From the NCBI GenBank assembly GCA_044358835.1, contig JBIKNF010000006.1, forward strand, positions 1-64,000: 64,000 bases of DNA, in the 5' to 3' direction. This document shows, piece by piece, positions 35,418 through 44,941 of the stretch (position 1 is the first letter of the stretch; every line of letters starts with the position of its first letter). The translations under genes and the position numbers were made by a program. This stretch comes from JAJTHC01 sp044358835. Lineage in GTDB: Bacteria; Cyanobacteriota; Vampirovibrionia; Vampirovibrionales; JAJTHC01. The notes under the pieces were generated by a model. That model had not been told where the DNA came from. It saw only the letters and a program-made list of their open reading frames with translations, and made no database searches.

Positions 35418-37520
35418 CTAGTCTTCCATGTTAATGGACGCCACCGCCTGCACCTTCACATCGGGGATGAGTTCACTGTACGCCAAAACCACCGAATTAG
35501 GCAGATGCCTGTCTAACAATTCAAACAACGGCAAACGAATACGAGGCGAGCATAAAATCACAGGCGGTCTTCCGTAATGCTGTTGCACCATGCGAGAGGT
35601 GTCACTAATGGCTTGAATCAACTGTTGCACCTGCATGGGATTCAACAAGAACATGACGCCTAGTTCAGTTCGCTGGCAGGCTTCATCCAACACGGTTTCC
35701 CATTCATTTGACAAAGTCGCCGCCAGTAATTGCTTGGTTTTGTCTGCATGAGAAATACAGATTTGACGACCTAAAGAGGCTCTCAAGCGTTCTGAAAGGG
35801 TGTCAGATTCTCGACTAAAGCGTGCGTAATCACTCAAGCGTTCAAAAATAAATTGAATGTCTTTAATCGACACTTTTTCTCGAATAAGGTTGACGAAAAT
35901 TTTGCGTAAGTCGTTGGGGGTCAACATGTTGGGCACAAGTTCTTGAATGACACTAGGGTCACTGCCTCGCATCAATTCCATGAGCTTTAACACATCGATT
36001 TTGGTCATCACATCATCGACATATTTAATCACAATCATTTGTAAGTGAGTAATAACCGCATCGGTCGATTCCACCGCCAGCGTCTGTAATTGTTCAGGAA
36101 TATCGGCTTGAGTCACCCATAAGGCGGGCACATTCAAACTTGAATCGACGCCTTGAATGACTTGAGCAGGAGGCGTCACGCCATAGGTGTCAAAATAACT
36201 TTGTAAAATCATGTAATAGCCGGGGTATACCTTGCCTGTAGCAACGGGGTTCCCACGAATAGAAATAAGGTATTCATACGGTTCAATTTCGGTGGAATCC
36301 ATAATGCGAATGTTGGGCAGAATAAAGCCGAGTTCATCGGTTAAACGTGTCCGCAGTCCCGCAATTTTACCGAGCAATTGCCCGTCTTGTTCAGGGTCAG
36401 CAATTTGAAGCAAGCTTGCGCCCACTTGAAGACTCAAGACGTCTACCCCCATGCGTTCGTACATCCGGTTGGGATCGATCATTTGTTGCATGTTTTCTTG
36501 TACTTCTTGCAATTCACCCATTTGTGCTTGAACGTCACTGGTAATGAATACACTAAAGGCCATACCCCCTAGAATTAACGCAAATAGCACAAAGGGCCAC
36601 CAACTTAACCCCGTTAGTGAAGACGTCACCGCAATAAACACCAAGAACATTGCCGCAAAAATCAAGCCATAGGGTTTGCCTCGAAACTGGGTAAAGAAGT
36701 CTTTGGCCAAGCTGTCAGAAACACTGGTGGTCCGCGTTAGAGTGATCCCAATCGCTACAGACATAATCAAGGCGGGGATTTGAGAGGCCAAGCCATCCCC
36801 AATGGTGAGAATCGTGTATTTATTGACGGCTTCCATAATCGGTAAGCCTTTCATCAACACCCCAATGGCAATGCCCCCCACGATGTTAATAATCGTGATG
36901 ATGATCGCGGCAATTGAATCTCCTTTGACGAACTTCATGGCTCCATCCATCGAACCGAGCAGGGACATTTCGCGTTGTAAGTTTTCACGCAGCTGGCGGG
37001 CTTGATCTGGCCCAATAAAGCCTGCGTTCAAGTCGCCGTCAATTTGCATTTGTCGGCCCCCAAGCGAATCAAGTGCGAATCTGGCGCCGACTTCAGCCAC
37101 CCGTTCAGACCCTTTGGTAATGACCAAAAAGTTGACGGTTAAAATGATTAAGAACAAAATCGCCCCTACCACCATGTTGCCACCGGTCACAAACTCCCCG
37201 AAGGCTTGCACCATTTGCCCCGCATGGCCATGGGCCAATACCGCTCGCGTTACGGCAATGCCTAAGGCCAAGCGAAACAAGGTAGACACCAAAATCAACG
37301 ACGGAATCGCCGCTAAATCCAACGGTTGCTTGACGTACAAAGACATCATGAGTAAGACCACGGAAAGACTGATGTTAAAGGCAATGGACGCATCCATAAA
37401 CCAGTCAGGCAAGGGAACCAAAATGATTAGAATCAGCAACAACACGCCAACAACCAGCAGTATCTCACTGATGGGTGGAATGGCAAAGGCGTTGTTTTCA
37501 GGAGCAGCGGACATCATCAT
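35418..37520 (-). CDS. flhA: Flagellar export apparatus protein FlhA (SctV superfamily)
   Basis: 700 residues, full length. It forms the nonameric export gate of the flagellar type III system. The N-terminal half has eight membrane helices; the FHIPEP-family signature region reads VITKGSERVAEVGARF with LDSLGGRQMQIDGDLNAG. The C-terminal cytoplasmic half binds export substrates. One stretch reads DGAMKFVKGD, a form more usual in injectisome SctV proteins than in FlhA (commonly DGASKFVRGD). Gene neighbours FliF and FliH favour flagellar assignment. No strong ribosome-binding site is seen; three ATG codons in a row make the start uncertain by two residues. Confidence 0.88.
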   Translation of the reverse strand: MMMSAAPENNAFAIPPISEILLVVGVLLLILIILVPLPDWFMDASIAFNISLSVVLLMMSLYVKQPLDLAAIPSLILVSTLFRLALGIAVTRAVLAHGHAGQMVQAFGEFVTGGNMVVGAILFLIILTVNFLVITKGSERVAEVGARFALDSLGGRQMQIDGDLNAGFIGPDQARQLRENLQREMSLLGSMDGAMKFVKGDSIAAIIITIINIVGGIAIGVLMKGLPIMEAVNKYTILTIGDGLASQIPALIMSVAIGITLTRTTSVSDSLAKDFFTQFRGKPYGLIFAAMFLVFIAVTSSLTGLSWWPFVLFALILGGMAFSVFITSDVQAQMGELQEVQENMQQMIDPNRMYERMGVDVLSLQVGASLLQIADPEQDGQLLGKIAGLRTRLTDELGFILPNIRIMDSTEIEPYEYLISIRGNPVATGKVYPGYYMILQSYFDTYGVTPPAQVIQGVDSSLNVPALWVTQADIPEQLQTLAVESTDAVITHLQMIVIKYVDDVMTKIDVLKLMELMRGSDPSVIQELVPNMLTPNDLRKIFVNLIREKVSIKDIQFIFERLSDYARFSRESDTLSERLRASLGRQICISHADKTKQLLAATLSNEWETVLDEACQRTELGVMFLLNPMQVQQLIQAISDTSRMVQQHYGRPPVILCSPRIRLPLFELLDRHLPNSVVLAYSELIPDVKVQAVASINMED

Positions 37521-37600
37521 TTCTGTGGATTCTTTGCGGGTTCCTTGCCCTTTTAGTATAAGGGCAAGATCTCACTTTAGTATAAAGTATTCTAAAAGGT

Positions 37601-38503
37601 TTAATGTTCATCCAACGCGGGAGCATCCCACGTTTGGAGGGTGGCATCGCCTTCAAGCAAGTGGTCAAACTCGGCTTCGGCAGAAGATTGAGACGCAATC
37701 GCCACATTCGGCAAGCCTAAAATTTTACGGATCATATGCAGTTGCGTGGTAAAGGTGGCATCAATCTGCCCACCAGACGTTTCCACAATACAACTGCCCA
37801 AGTCCACTTCGGCATCTCCCACCACAATAATATGGCGTTGCACTTCGCCTTGCCACGTTTCTTCATGTTCTTTAATGTGTTGGCGTAAAAACTTTACATC
37901 GCTGGGGTGTACTTTAAACACCACTTCTTTCTGGGTACGATCCACCTTGCCTAAAACGTCAAGGGCAATGCCCACCACCAACGCACGATCACAAGACAGT
38001 TCCACCTTAATCAAGCGTTGGGCAATGGCCATGGCCATCGGGGCAATGTCTTCCACCGATTTAGCCAGCACTTGGCTTTTAATCGTGTCCAGCTGATCTA
38101 AAATCTGCCAAATGGATTGAGCGGCTTCTTCAGCGTCTTTAATGCCTGCGGCGTAGCCATTTTCCTTGGCTTCTTTAAAACCCGCTTCATAGCCAATGGG
38201 GTAGCCTTCTCGGTAGCCCGAATCATACGCTTGTTGAAAGACGGCTTGCGAGTCCACCACGGGTTCATGGTCACTCCGCCGCCGCTGCGGGGAACTCGTC
38301 GTTTGAGGGACTTGCGGTTCTTCCCAAACCAATTGATTTAAAAAATCATCTTCAGACGCATTGACATTCACGGGTGCCCCCCCCACTTGCTGATGCGCCA
38401 CCTGTTCTAGCCACGGCGGTAAAGGTTCGCCTGTAGAAGCGTGGGCGGGATGCAATGGCGTTTGGGGGGCCTGTTGTGATCGAATCCGTTTAATTAAGGG
38501 CAT
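37601..38503 (-). CDS. fliH: Flagellar assembly protein FliH
   Basis: 300 residues. FliH regulates and docks the FliI ATPase. Residues 1-95 are Pro/Gln-rich and disordered; 100-135 hold the FliH-type glycine repeat (YREGYPIGYEAGFKEAKENG), then a coiled coil and a C-terminal domain with VELSCDRALVVGIAL and the strand motif VFKVHPSDVKFL. Its end shows DLGSCIVETSGGQIDATF, as in FliH/SctL. A C8 run (38367-38374 on the + strand) is in frame as Gly codons. It lies 21 bases after the FliG-position gene; fliI is not in this window. Confidence 0.85.
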   Translation of the reverse strand: MPLIKRIRSQQAPQTPLHPAHASTGEPLPPWLEQVAHQQVGGAPVNVNASEDDFLNQLVWEEPQVPQTTSSPQRRRSDHEPVVDSQAVFQQAYDSGYREGYPIGYEAGFKEAKENGYAAGIKDAEEAAQSIWQILDQLDTIKSQVLAKSVEDIAPMAMAIAQRLIKVELSCDRALVVGIALDVLGKVDRTQKEVVFKVHPSDVKFLRQHIKEHEETWQGEVQRHIIVVGDAEVDLGSCIVETSGGQIDATFTTQLHMIRKILGLPNVAIASQSSAEAEFDHLLEGDATLQTWDAPALDEH

Positions 38504-38524
38504 ACAAGGGGGGTTTTTCTAGGG

Positions 38525-39721
38525 TTAGGTAAGAAGGGTCGTGTAGTAATTCAATAAGGCTTGTTCGAGTTTGGGCGTCCACTGTGGGATTTGATTATAC
38601 CCGTTGGGGTGCCTATGCACAAGTCCCGCCGTCTTAAATAAACGTTGAACTTCAAGGCGTTCTTCTTGCACAAGGCTTTCTAAAACACTTCGATGTTCAA
38701 GGCGGGCTAAAATATCGCACAAGGCGTGACGAAGACGTCTTTCTTGGGCATGGGGGTCTTCCACCACGGCTTTTACGTTGCGTTGAAACGCCTGTAGCGT
38801 GTTAAGCACGTCGTTCATGGGCAGTTCTTGGGCGATGTGTTCTATCGTCATGTAATGAAGAATTTGACGACTAAGGACTTCAGGAAATTGAGCCAGCCAT
38901 TCTTTTTGAAGTTCTGGGGCTTGGGTTGTTAAAAACAAGGCCAAGGCCGCCAACTTGAGTTGAACGTGTTGGGTTTTTTGAAGCGGGAGTGTGGAGGGGG
39001 CAGAAGGGTTCGAAGAACCGTAGACGTCTTCATGCGACGGAAACGCTTGAGACGAAGGCATTACGGGGGCAGAGGTGGGAAGGTGAGGGTCAGAAACGGC
39101 TTCATGGCCCAGAACGGGGGTTCCTTGAAGAGGGGTTTCGGTTTGGTTGCTTAGATTAAATCGAGTAGAGGGAGCGTCTGGCGGGAGATTTTCTTGGATC
39201 AGGGGGCCATGAATTTTTTCATATTCGCCTAAATAATGATGCAAGGCACTGGCCACCATTTGCTCCATCCAACTTTCAAGCTGTTGGTCGTCAAACTGAT
39301 GTTCTGGAGTCACTTCTTGCCCAACCGTGACTGAAACAAATTGCTTGGCTTGGAAAAAGGCATCTTTTGCTAAACCTTGAAACACCACTGATTTAGGCTC
39401 GCCTTTTAAATGATGTTCTTGAGCCTTTTGACTGGCGTAAATAAGGGCATGCGTAAATAAAGACAACACCTTATAACAATGCCCCACATCAAAGGCCAAG
39501 TAAGGCGCTTTGGGATCCTGCATTTGAAAACCCGGTTCTTGCTGAAGCAGGCCCACCGCCACTTGAATAAAGTGAGCCGTAATATCCGCAGAACGTTTAA
39601 TTTCGCTTACATCTAGGCCAGCACGACTGAGGGCATCGGTCACTTTTTCGGCAAATTCCACCGCAAGTGCTTCGGCGTTCATGGAAAGGATTAAAGGATC
39701 CACAGGGGGACGTTTAGCCAC
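38525..39721 (-). CDS. Uncharacterised flagellar-operon protein in the FliG position
   Basis: About 398 residues. The GTG at 39721 is preceded by AAGGA and begins just after the fliF stop, so I prefer it to upstream codons inside fliF. The N-terminal half is helical (AEALAVEFAEKVTDAL); a Pro/Ser-rich linker spans about 200-245; the C-terminal half has helices such as KLAALALFLTTQAPELQKEW with weak resemblance to FliG N- or middle domain repeats. The typical FliG C-terminal motor motifs are not visible. It may be a very divergent FliG or an unrelated switch component. Confidence 0.5.
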   Translation of the reverse strand: MAKRPPVDPLILSMNAEALAVEFAEKVTDALSRAGLDVSEIKRSADITAHFIQVAVGLLQQEPGFQMQDPKAPYLAFDVGHCYKVLSLFTHALIYASQKAQEHHLKGEPKSVVFQGLAKDAFFQAKQFVSVTVGQEVTPEHQFDDQQLESWMEQMVASALHHYLGEYEKIHGPLIQENLPPDAPSTRFNLSNQTETPLQGTPVLGHEAVSDPHLPTSAPVMPSSQAFPSHEDVYGSSNPSAPSTLPLQKTQHVQLKLAALALFLTTQAPELQKEWLAQFPEVLSRQILHYMTIEHIAQELPMNDVLNTLQAFQRNVKAVVEDPHAQERRLRHALCDILARLEHRSVLESLVQEERLEVQRLFKTAGLVHRHPNGYNQIPQWTPKLEQALLNYYTTLLT

Positions 39722-39732
39722 AGTTGTTTCCT

Positions 39733-41487
39733 TTATTCTGCTGAGCTTAACCACTGGGTTAAGTTCAGTTCTTGTGGGCGAACCGCAGTGGCGTTCGGGG
39801 AAGGACTCTTCATGTTTTCATTCAATTCTTTAAGGGCTTCTTTAAGTTTTTCAACACTTTGTTGACGCGTACGTTCTAACACTTGATGCTGTTCTTGTTG
39901 GGCTTGCATCAACTGTTCGTTCAACTGTTGTTGATATTGCAGGTGTGTTTGCGTTTCTTCGGCATGTTGACGCAACTGTTGCAATTCGTTAATGGCAGAA
40001 TCTAAGGTTTCTGCTGTGTGTTGTACTTTCCCACTATTGCCCATAAATAGCATAATGGCAACCGCCCCTATAACGGTAATGGCCATCCAAGGCAACCACG
40101 TCATCACCCCTGTCGCCATTTCAGGACTTAACCCTGGCAACAAAAAGTTCGCCGTATTCATGGGCGGTTCAGGCAACGGATCTTCCCCCGCCAAAGGCTT
40201 GGGATTTTCAAAATCCGTTCGAGCCAAGCTCACATTTAAGGGATTGACGCGTGGGCTTGCCGCACGCGCAATTAATACTTGTAAATCTTCAGGGGGAATG
40301 TTCGGATAGTAATCGTCATCAACGGTCACCGCAATCGAAACATCTTCCACCATACCGGGGACGCTGGTTTCCACCCATTGGGTATGCCCATTTTGATAAC
40401 TCACTTCTGTGCCTTCACGCAAGTAGCCGTCGTTACTACTGCTTTTGCTCATATTTTCCATCGACTGCATGGATTGTCCAATCGCGACTTTACTGTCGAG
40501 TTCAGGGGGTAAAAATCCAGAAACAGGCCCACTGGCTTTACCGTTGGAACTGGAACTGCCTCCACTACCGCCGAGCGTTTCTTGGAAGCGTTGCTTACTG
40601 GCTACCACTGATTTAGAGGGATCAAAGTTCTGGACCATGGTTTCTTTAGGGGCTTCACGCAAGAAGGTCGAAACCGTCACGACATAGCGCCCTTCGCCAA
40701 TGAGCTTGTCTAACTGAGCGGCAATTTTTTGCTTCATGTAAAAATCTTGATCCGCGGCCTTGTCTTGCAATTCTAGGGCAGAATCTAGCACACTGTTATA
40801 GGTATTGCCGTTGGTGTCTGACAACGCCACATGCTTGGCTTCTAGGCCTTGAATGCCCCCGACCATTAAATTGATGATGGCTCTGACCTTGTCTCGTGTC
40901 AAGCGTTCGCCAGGGGGAAGGGTGACTTGCACCGCTGCTGAAGGAGGCTTTCGATCACTGGCAAATAGCGTTGGGTCAGGAACTGAAATTTTGACGTGGG
41001 CATCTTCAACAGGGGGCATTTTACGAATAATTCTCGCCAAATCCCCTTCTTGCCCACGAATGAGTTTAATTTGTTTTTCTTCACGGCTGGCCATCATGTC
41101 ACTGGAATCAAAGGCTTCCATCCCCAACTTACCGTCCATTAAGCCAGATTGTGCCAGTGTAAGTAGGGCTTGATCTCGATCGTTTAAGGTTGCTTCTTTG
41201 CTAAACATCAGTGAAACCTTGCCTGCGGTTCCAGCCAGGGTGTCTAGGCGAATGTCTTGTCGAGAGAGTAAGGCTCTGATTTCAACAGCTTTACCTGCGG
41301 CAATATCGGTGGCTAAAGGCAGTTGTTCTTCGTTAAGCAGTTTGGCGCCTTCATCCACTTTGACTTCTTTGTTACCACTGCCGGCCACAGCTGTTACGAT
41401 GATAATCACAACAAGCAGAACCACCCCTCCAATGACGGAAAAGAAGAGTCGTTTATTTTCCATTAAGGCTTGTAGTTGTGGAGGCAC
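39733..41487 (-). CDS. fliF: Flagellar MS-ring protein FliF
   Basis: 584 residues. It builds the membrane ring of the flagellar basal body. It has two membrane helices, at about 15-35 and about 455-475, as expected for FliF and unlike single-pass injectisome SctJ. The periplasmic ring-building motifs include GQEGDLARIIRKMPPVEDAH and PPSAAVQVTLPPGERL. The cytoplasmic tail (about 480-584) is a Gln/Glu-rich coiled coil ending LTQWLSSAE, in the place where FliF binds FliG. It is the first gene of a leftward operon. Confidence 0.92.
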   Translation of the reverse strand: MPPQLQALMENKRLFFSVIGGVVLLVVIIIVTAVAGSGNKEVKVDEGAKLLNEEQLPLATDIAAGKAVEIRALLSRQDIRLDTLAGTAGKVSLMFSKEATLNDRDQALLTLAQSGLMDGKLGMEAFDSSDMMASREEKQIKLIRGQEGDLARIIRKMPPVEDAHVKISVPDPTLFASDRKPPSAAVQVTLPPGERLTRDKVRAIINLMVGGIQGLEAKHVALSDTNGNTYNSVLDSALELQDKAADQDFYMKQKIAAQLDKLIGEGRYVVTVSTFLREAPKETMVQNFDPSKSVVASKQRFQETLGGSGGSSSSNGKASGPVSGFLPPELDSKVAIGQSMQSMENMSKSSSNDGYLREGTEVSYQNGHTQWVETSVPGMVEDVSIAVTVDDDYYPNIPPEDLQVLIARAASPRVNPLNVSLARTDFENPKPLAGEDPLPEPPMNTANFLLPGLSPEMATGVMTWLPWMAITVIGAVAIMLFMGNSGKVQHTAETLDSAINELQQLRQHAEETQTHLQYQQQLNEQLMQAQQEQHQVLERTRQQSVEKLKEALKELNENMKSPSPNATAVRPQELNLTQWLSSAE

Positions 41488-41590
41488 CCTAAAATCCCCT
41501 TGCTTAAGAATAGTATTCGTCTAGCTTTATTTTAGCAAGTTCTTACAGGTCTTTTCAGGATTCTTAAACGGCTTCCACTGTTTAGGGTAT

Positions 41591-41950
41591 TTAAGGCAAG
41601 AAATAACAGACGGCCTGGGTGTCGGTTTCGTAAATACAGACCTTGCTCACTTCAGGGAGGCTTTCTCGCAGTTCATTGAAAATCAAGCGAGCCATAAATT
41701 CTGCACTAGGGCTTTCACCCGCAAATTCAGGCAACGTGTTTAAATCTTGGTGATCAAAGCGATCGACAATCGGATCCAAGACCGCCTTCATATCCTTAAA
41801 ATCCAGCGCGATATTCGCTTTGTCTAGCGTGTTCATTTGCACATAGATCCTTACCTTATAGTTATGCCCATGAGGCGTCGCACATTTACCGACATAGTTT
41901 AAAAGGTGATGCGCCGAAGAAAAATGGCGTTCTAGCATGAGTTCAAACAT
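41591..41950 (-). CDS. queD: 6-carboxy-5,6,7,8-tetrahydropterin synthase
   Basis: 119 residues, the size of QueD, the second step of queuosine/7-deazapurine synthesis from GTP. The zinc-binding histidines lie in FSSAHHL and PHGHNY, the catalytic cysteine in GKCATPHGH, and a conserved glutamate in the VCIYETD strand. queC/queE are not in view. It pairs in function with the precursor transporter at 11170. Confidence 0.93.
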   Translation of the reverse strand: MFELMLERHFSSAHHLLNYVGKCATPHGHNYKVRIYVQMNTLDKANIALDFKDMKAVLDPIVDRFDHQDLNTLPEFAGESPSAEFMARLIFNELRESLPEVSKVCIYETDTQAVCYFLP

Positions 41951-42064
41951 AAAAATGAGTCCTTTTTGAATCAGAGAAGGGTGAGGGAACCTTTATTAGA
42001 AAGGATATCATAAACATAGGGGACAAAAAAGCTCAAAATCGCGCATGCCACTGTTTTATTCGTT

Positions 42065-43399
42065 ATGCTAAGCAATGCAGGGTCTTTTATACAAAAGTCA
42101 GGTAAACGCCTCGTGGGATTTTCATTCAAAAAAAGTTTGATTCTACTCAGTACGCTGGCTGTTCTTATGGGTGCCGTGCTGTTTTTTCACTTTTCTTACA
42201 TTATCGCGCATGACGAGCTGAGTCGTCACTGGGGGGTGTGGGTGAAGGCCCCTCAGGCTTTTTTAAGCAATCCACCGGCGTGGCTCAAGCAAAGCTGGAA
42301 AAGTTATAAAACCCGCTTTATTCAAGCCGACGGTAGAGTCAAAGACCTTTACAACCACAACGCCACCACCAGTGAAGGCCAAAGTTACGCCCTAGAACAA
42401 GCCGTTTGGCTCAATGACAAACCATCCTTTGACACCCTGTGGCACTGGACGCGGGACAACTTACAAGTTCAAAAAGAACACACGCTTTTTTCTTGGAAGT
42501 GGGGCGAAAATCCCAAAACGAAAAAATGGGGCGTGCTAGACGCCAGCGTCGCTGCGGATGCGGATCAAGACATCGCGTTTGCGTTGTTGATGGCTCACGA
42601 GCGGTGGCACGATCCGAATTACAAAAAAGACGCCCTGCATATTTTAAACGACTTATGGAAGCACGAAGTCACTGAATCGGCATGGGGGCCAGTGCTTTTA
42701 CCGGGGAACTGGCATCGCTTTGAAGCGAAAATCCCCAACGTGATTTTGGTGAATCCGTCGTATCTTTCGCCTACGCTGTATCGTGTGTTTGCTGAAGTGG
42801 ATAAGACGCATCCGTGGGGAAAGCTCTTAAGCAGTAGCTATCAAATTTGGGACGCTTCTTTTAAATTAAGTAAAGTCGGCTTACCCCCAGATTGGGTGTG
42901 GCTGGATCGTCAAAAAGGCAAAGTTTACGCCAAGCAAGACGATCCACAGTTTAAGGGCATGACGAGTCAATTTGGCTATGAAGCCTGCCGAGTGCCGTGG
43001 CGTCTGTTTCAAGATGTCGCCCTTACGCGGGCGTATGGGTGGAAGAATCCCACAGGCGAAGCCCTGTTGAAGGGACTCAACGAAAGCTTAGATCAAGGTT
43101 TCCCAGAAGTCACGAGCTTAGACGGTGTCAAAGTACAGGCGTTTGGTTCTAAAGCTCGAGAAGCGGGGTTTTGGCCTTTGTTGATTTTAAATAAATCCCC
43201 CTTGTACGAACGCTATGCCTTGCATTATAATTGGCAAAACGCCCTTGAAAGTGACGATTATTATGCCCGCAATTGGTTATGGTTTGCGGTGTGGTTACAG
43301 GTGTTTCAACAAACACAGTTACAGCACTTACACGTAACTTTTCCACACCACCCCCCCGCCTTGTTACCCGTGTTGACTCATGCCCTCGACGTCGAGTAG
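42065..43399 (+). CDS. GH8 endoglucanase (BcsZ-like), membrane anchored
   Basis: 444 residues. An N-terminal hydrophobic helix (about 27-48, LLSTLAVLMGAVLFFHFS) without a clear cleavage site suggests anchoring. The catalytic domain fits GH8: TTSEGQSYALEQAVWLND with the general-acid Glu, and ASVAADADQDIAFALLMA matching the family ADADLDIA motif. GH8 BcsZ trims beta-1,4-glucan during cellulose secretion, consistent with the BcsC-like protein at 18016. No synthase is in this window. The ribosome-binding site is weak. The last about 40 residues have no family counterpart that I can place. Confidence 0.82.
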   Translation: MLSNAGSFIQKSGKRLVGFSFKKSLILLSTLAVLMGAVLFFHFSYIIAHDELSRHWGVWVKAPQAFLSNPPAWLKQSWKSYKTRFIQADGRVKDLYNHNATTSEGQSYALEQAVWLNDKPSFDTLWHWTRDNLQVQKEHTLFSWKWGENPKTKKWGVLDASVAADADQDIAFALLMAHERWHDPNYKKDALHILNDLWKHEVTESAWGPVLLPGNWHRFEAKIPNVILVNPSYLSPTLYRVFAEVDKTHPWGKLLSSSYQIWDASFKLSKVGLPPDWVWLDRQKGKVYAKQDDPQFKGMTSQFGYEACRVPWRLFQDVALTRAYGWKNPTGEALLKGLNESLDQGFPEVTSLDGVKVQAFGSKAREAGFWPLLILNKSPLYERYALHYNWQNALESDDYYARNWLWFAVWLQVFQQTQLQHLHVTFPHHPPALLPVLTHALDVE

Positions 43400-43423
43400 C
43401 GTTTTAGAAAGAAACCCCTTGCC

Positions 43424-43825
43424 ATGAAGCTTCCCCACACCGCTGAAGAATTGTTGTTTCAAGTGCATCACGGCGTGATGCTTTCTCGGGTGGACAATTT
43501 TATTTTGCCCTTTCAAGTTGGGATTTTACCCAAGGAAGTGGGCATCACGCAGCGTTTGCGGTTCAATGTGCGGGTGGCGTCTAAAGAAATGGGGCGTGTG
43601 GGCGAAAACTTACAACTGAGTTTTGACTATCGATTGATTGTAGAGACGCTGGAAATACTTTCCAAAGCCAAGCACGTGCCGTTATTGGAAGAAATTGCCG
43701 AAGAGTTGGCAGGGGTGGTGTTGTCGCATCCCTTGGGCTTGGGCTTATGGGTGCGCATTGAAAAGCTGGATTTACTGCCCAACGCCGAAAGCCTAGGCAT
43801 TGAACGCGTGTTTTTGAAGCATTAG
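43424..43825 (+). CDS. folB: Dihydroneopterin aldolase-like protein
   Basis: 133 residues. Resembles FolB, which cleaves dihydroneopterin in folate synthesis. Matching elements: FQVGILPKEVGITQRLRF, the DYRLIVET segment with the conserved tyrosine, the glutamate in LLEEIAEELA, and the C-terminal lysine in RIEKLDLLPNAESLGIER. The N-terminal 20 residues are longer than in most FolB. It lies 24 bases after the GH8 gene and overlaps the CHAP-like gene convergently by four bases. No other folate genes are adjacent. Confidence 0.8.
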   Translation: MKLPHTAEELLFQVHHGVMLSRVDNFILPFQVGILPKEVGITQRLRFNVRVASKEMGRVGENLQLSFDYRLIVETLEILSKAKHVPLLEEIAEELAGVVLSHPLGLGLWVRIEKLDLLPNAESLGIERVFLKH

Positions 43826-44760
43826 GCCGTGGTGGGTAGTCTCCAAATCTGAGAACCCTGTCCATAATATCCGTCAAAGTTCAAATTAGATTTCCAAGAA
43901 AATTGAGCCTTGCTACTGCTGTTAGAAATAACTCGAGCTTGCGATCCCTGTCCTTCTGAAACAATCCCAATATGTCTATCATAAGAATAGACTATATCAC
44001 CAGGTCGTGCTTCAGATTGAGGAACTTGAACAGCACCACGTTTTTTTAAAAAGGCTATTTGTGCATTGACGTTTACTTCTTCAGGGCTACCTGGTTTAAT
44101 ATCGTATCCTGCAGCTCTTAGTGCTTTTGCCGTTTTCCACGCACAAGCGACGTTCCCTCCTCCTGGACCTTCTCTGGAAGATGAACCTTCTAAGCTTTTT
44201 GCTGCTTGAGCAACGGCGGTTGATTTATCCCCTGTAATGAATTGTCCGACACGTTTAACGGTGTTCGTTGCAAATTGCCCAACTTGTGAAGGTATTGCTG
44301 TTACGAATTGCCCAACCCCTTGCACGCCACTTCCTGGAAGTTGTTTAAGCCACTTAAAAGCATCTGACACTAAGTTTTTTATATCGTCAACTGTACTAAC
44401 ATTTTCAGGCGCAGGCATCGCTGGGGCTGGAGAAGCAGGCATTACTGCATTTCCAGACGTAAACGGAAGGGAGGGAGCCGTCGGAAGCGTAGGCGCTTGA
44501 GCAGTAGTATTTATCGAAGCAGGAGGCGGCAACGTAGCCAAGAGGCTGGTTTGCTGACGTTTTAGAGCTTGGTCACGATCTTTTTGATCTTGGGCCTGCT
44601 TATTTTGTAAAGCAGTGTCTTGCATACTTGTCGTAAGCTGGGTTGTGGCATTTAAAAGCTGATTGACTTCTGAACCCACCGCACTTGTCGAACTGGGGGG
44701 CGTTGGCTGTAACCCCATAGACCATTGCGTATTCAGGGTGGTGAAATTGGTTGAAATCAC
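43822..44760 (-). CDS. Putative peptidoglycan amidase, CHAP/NlpC-like
   Basis: 312 residues. Residues 1 to about 190 are low complexity, rich in Thr, Gln, Pro and Ala, without signal peptide. The C-terminal domain (about 195-312) has GGGNVACAWKTAKAL, with the likely nucleophilic cysteine, ARPGDIVYSYDRHIGIV with the catalytic histidine, and SNSSSKAQFSW, as in CHAP or C40 cysteine amidases. Such enzymes cleave peptide cross-links of cell walls, for remodelling or lysis. The absence of a recognised signal and the long disordered N-terminus are unusual. Confidence 0.7.
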   Translation of the reverse strand: MISTNFTTLNTQWSMGLQPTPPSSTSAVGSEVNQLLNATTQLTTSMQDTALQNKQAQDQKDRDQALKRQQTSLLATLPPPASINTTAQAPTLPTAPSLPFTSGNAVMPASPAPAMPAPENVSTVDDIKNLVSDAFKWLKQLPGSGVQGVGQFVTAIPSQVGQFATNTVKRVGQFITGDKSTAVAQAAKSLEGSSSREGPGGGNVACAWKTAKALRAAGYDIKPGSPEEVNVNAQIAFLKKRGAVQVPQSEARPGDIVYSYDRHIGIVSEGQGSQARVISNSSSKAQFSWKSNLNFDGYYGQGSQIWRLPTTA

Positions 44761-44941
44761 AAGTGTCGTCCTACGTCGATGTCTCTATACCCGTCGTCAA
44801 AAGCATAAAACCCATCAAGCGCCTTCTTTGTGCTATCTATACGTATAAAAACAGTTATCTCAAAAAAAAATAGACCTCTCCGTGGGTTTATACTAAACTA
44901 AAGCTACTTCATTCAACCCCTATAAAGGAGTCCCCCCGTCC

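Noticed and set aside
35418..41487. Injectisome (type III secretion) operon
   Set aside because: FliF has two membrane helices and a long cytoplasmic tail, and flgC is in the window; this points to flagella. Only the FlhA motif is injectisome-like.
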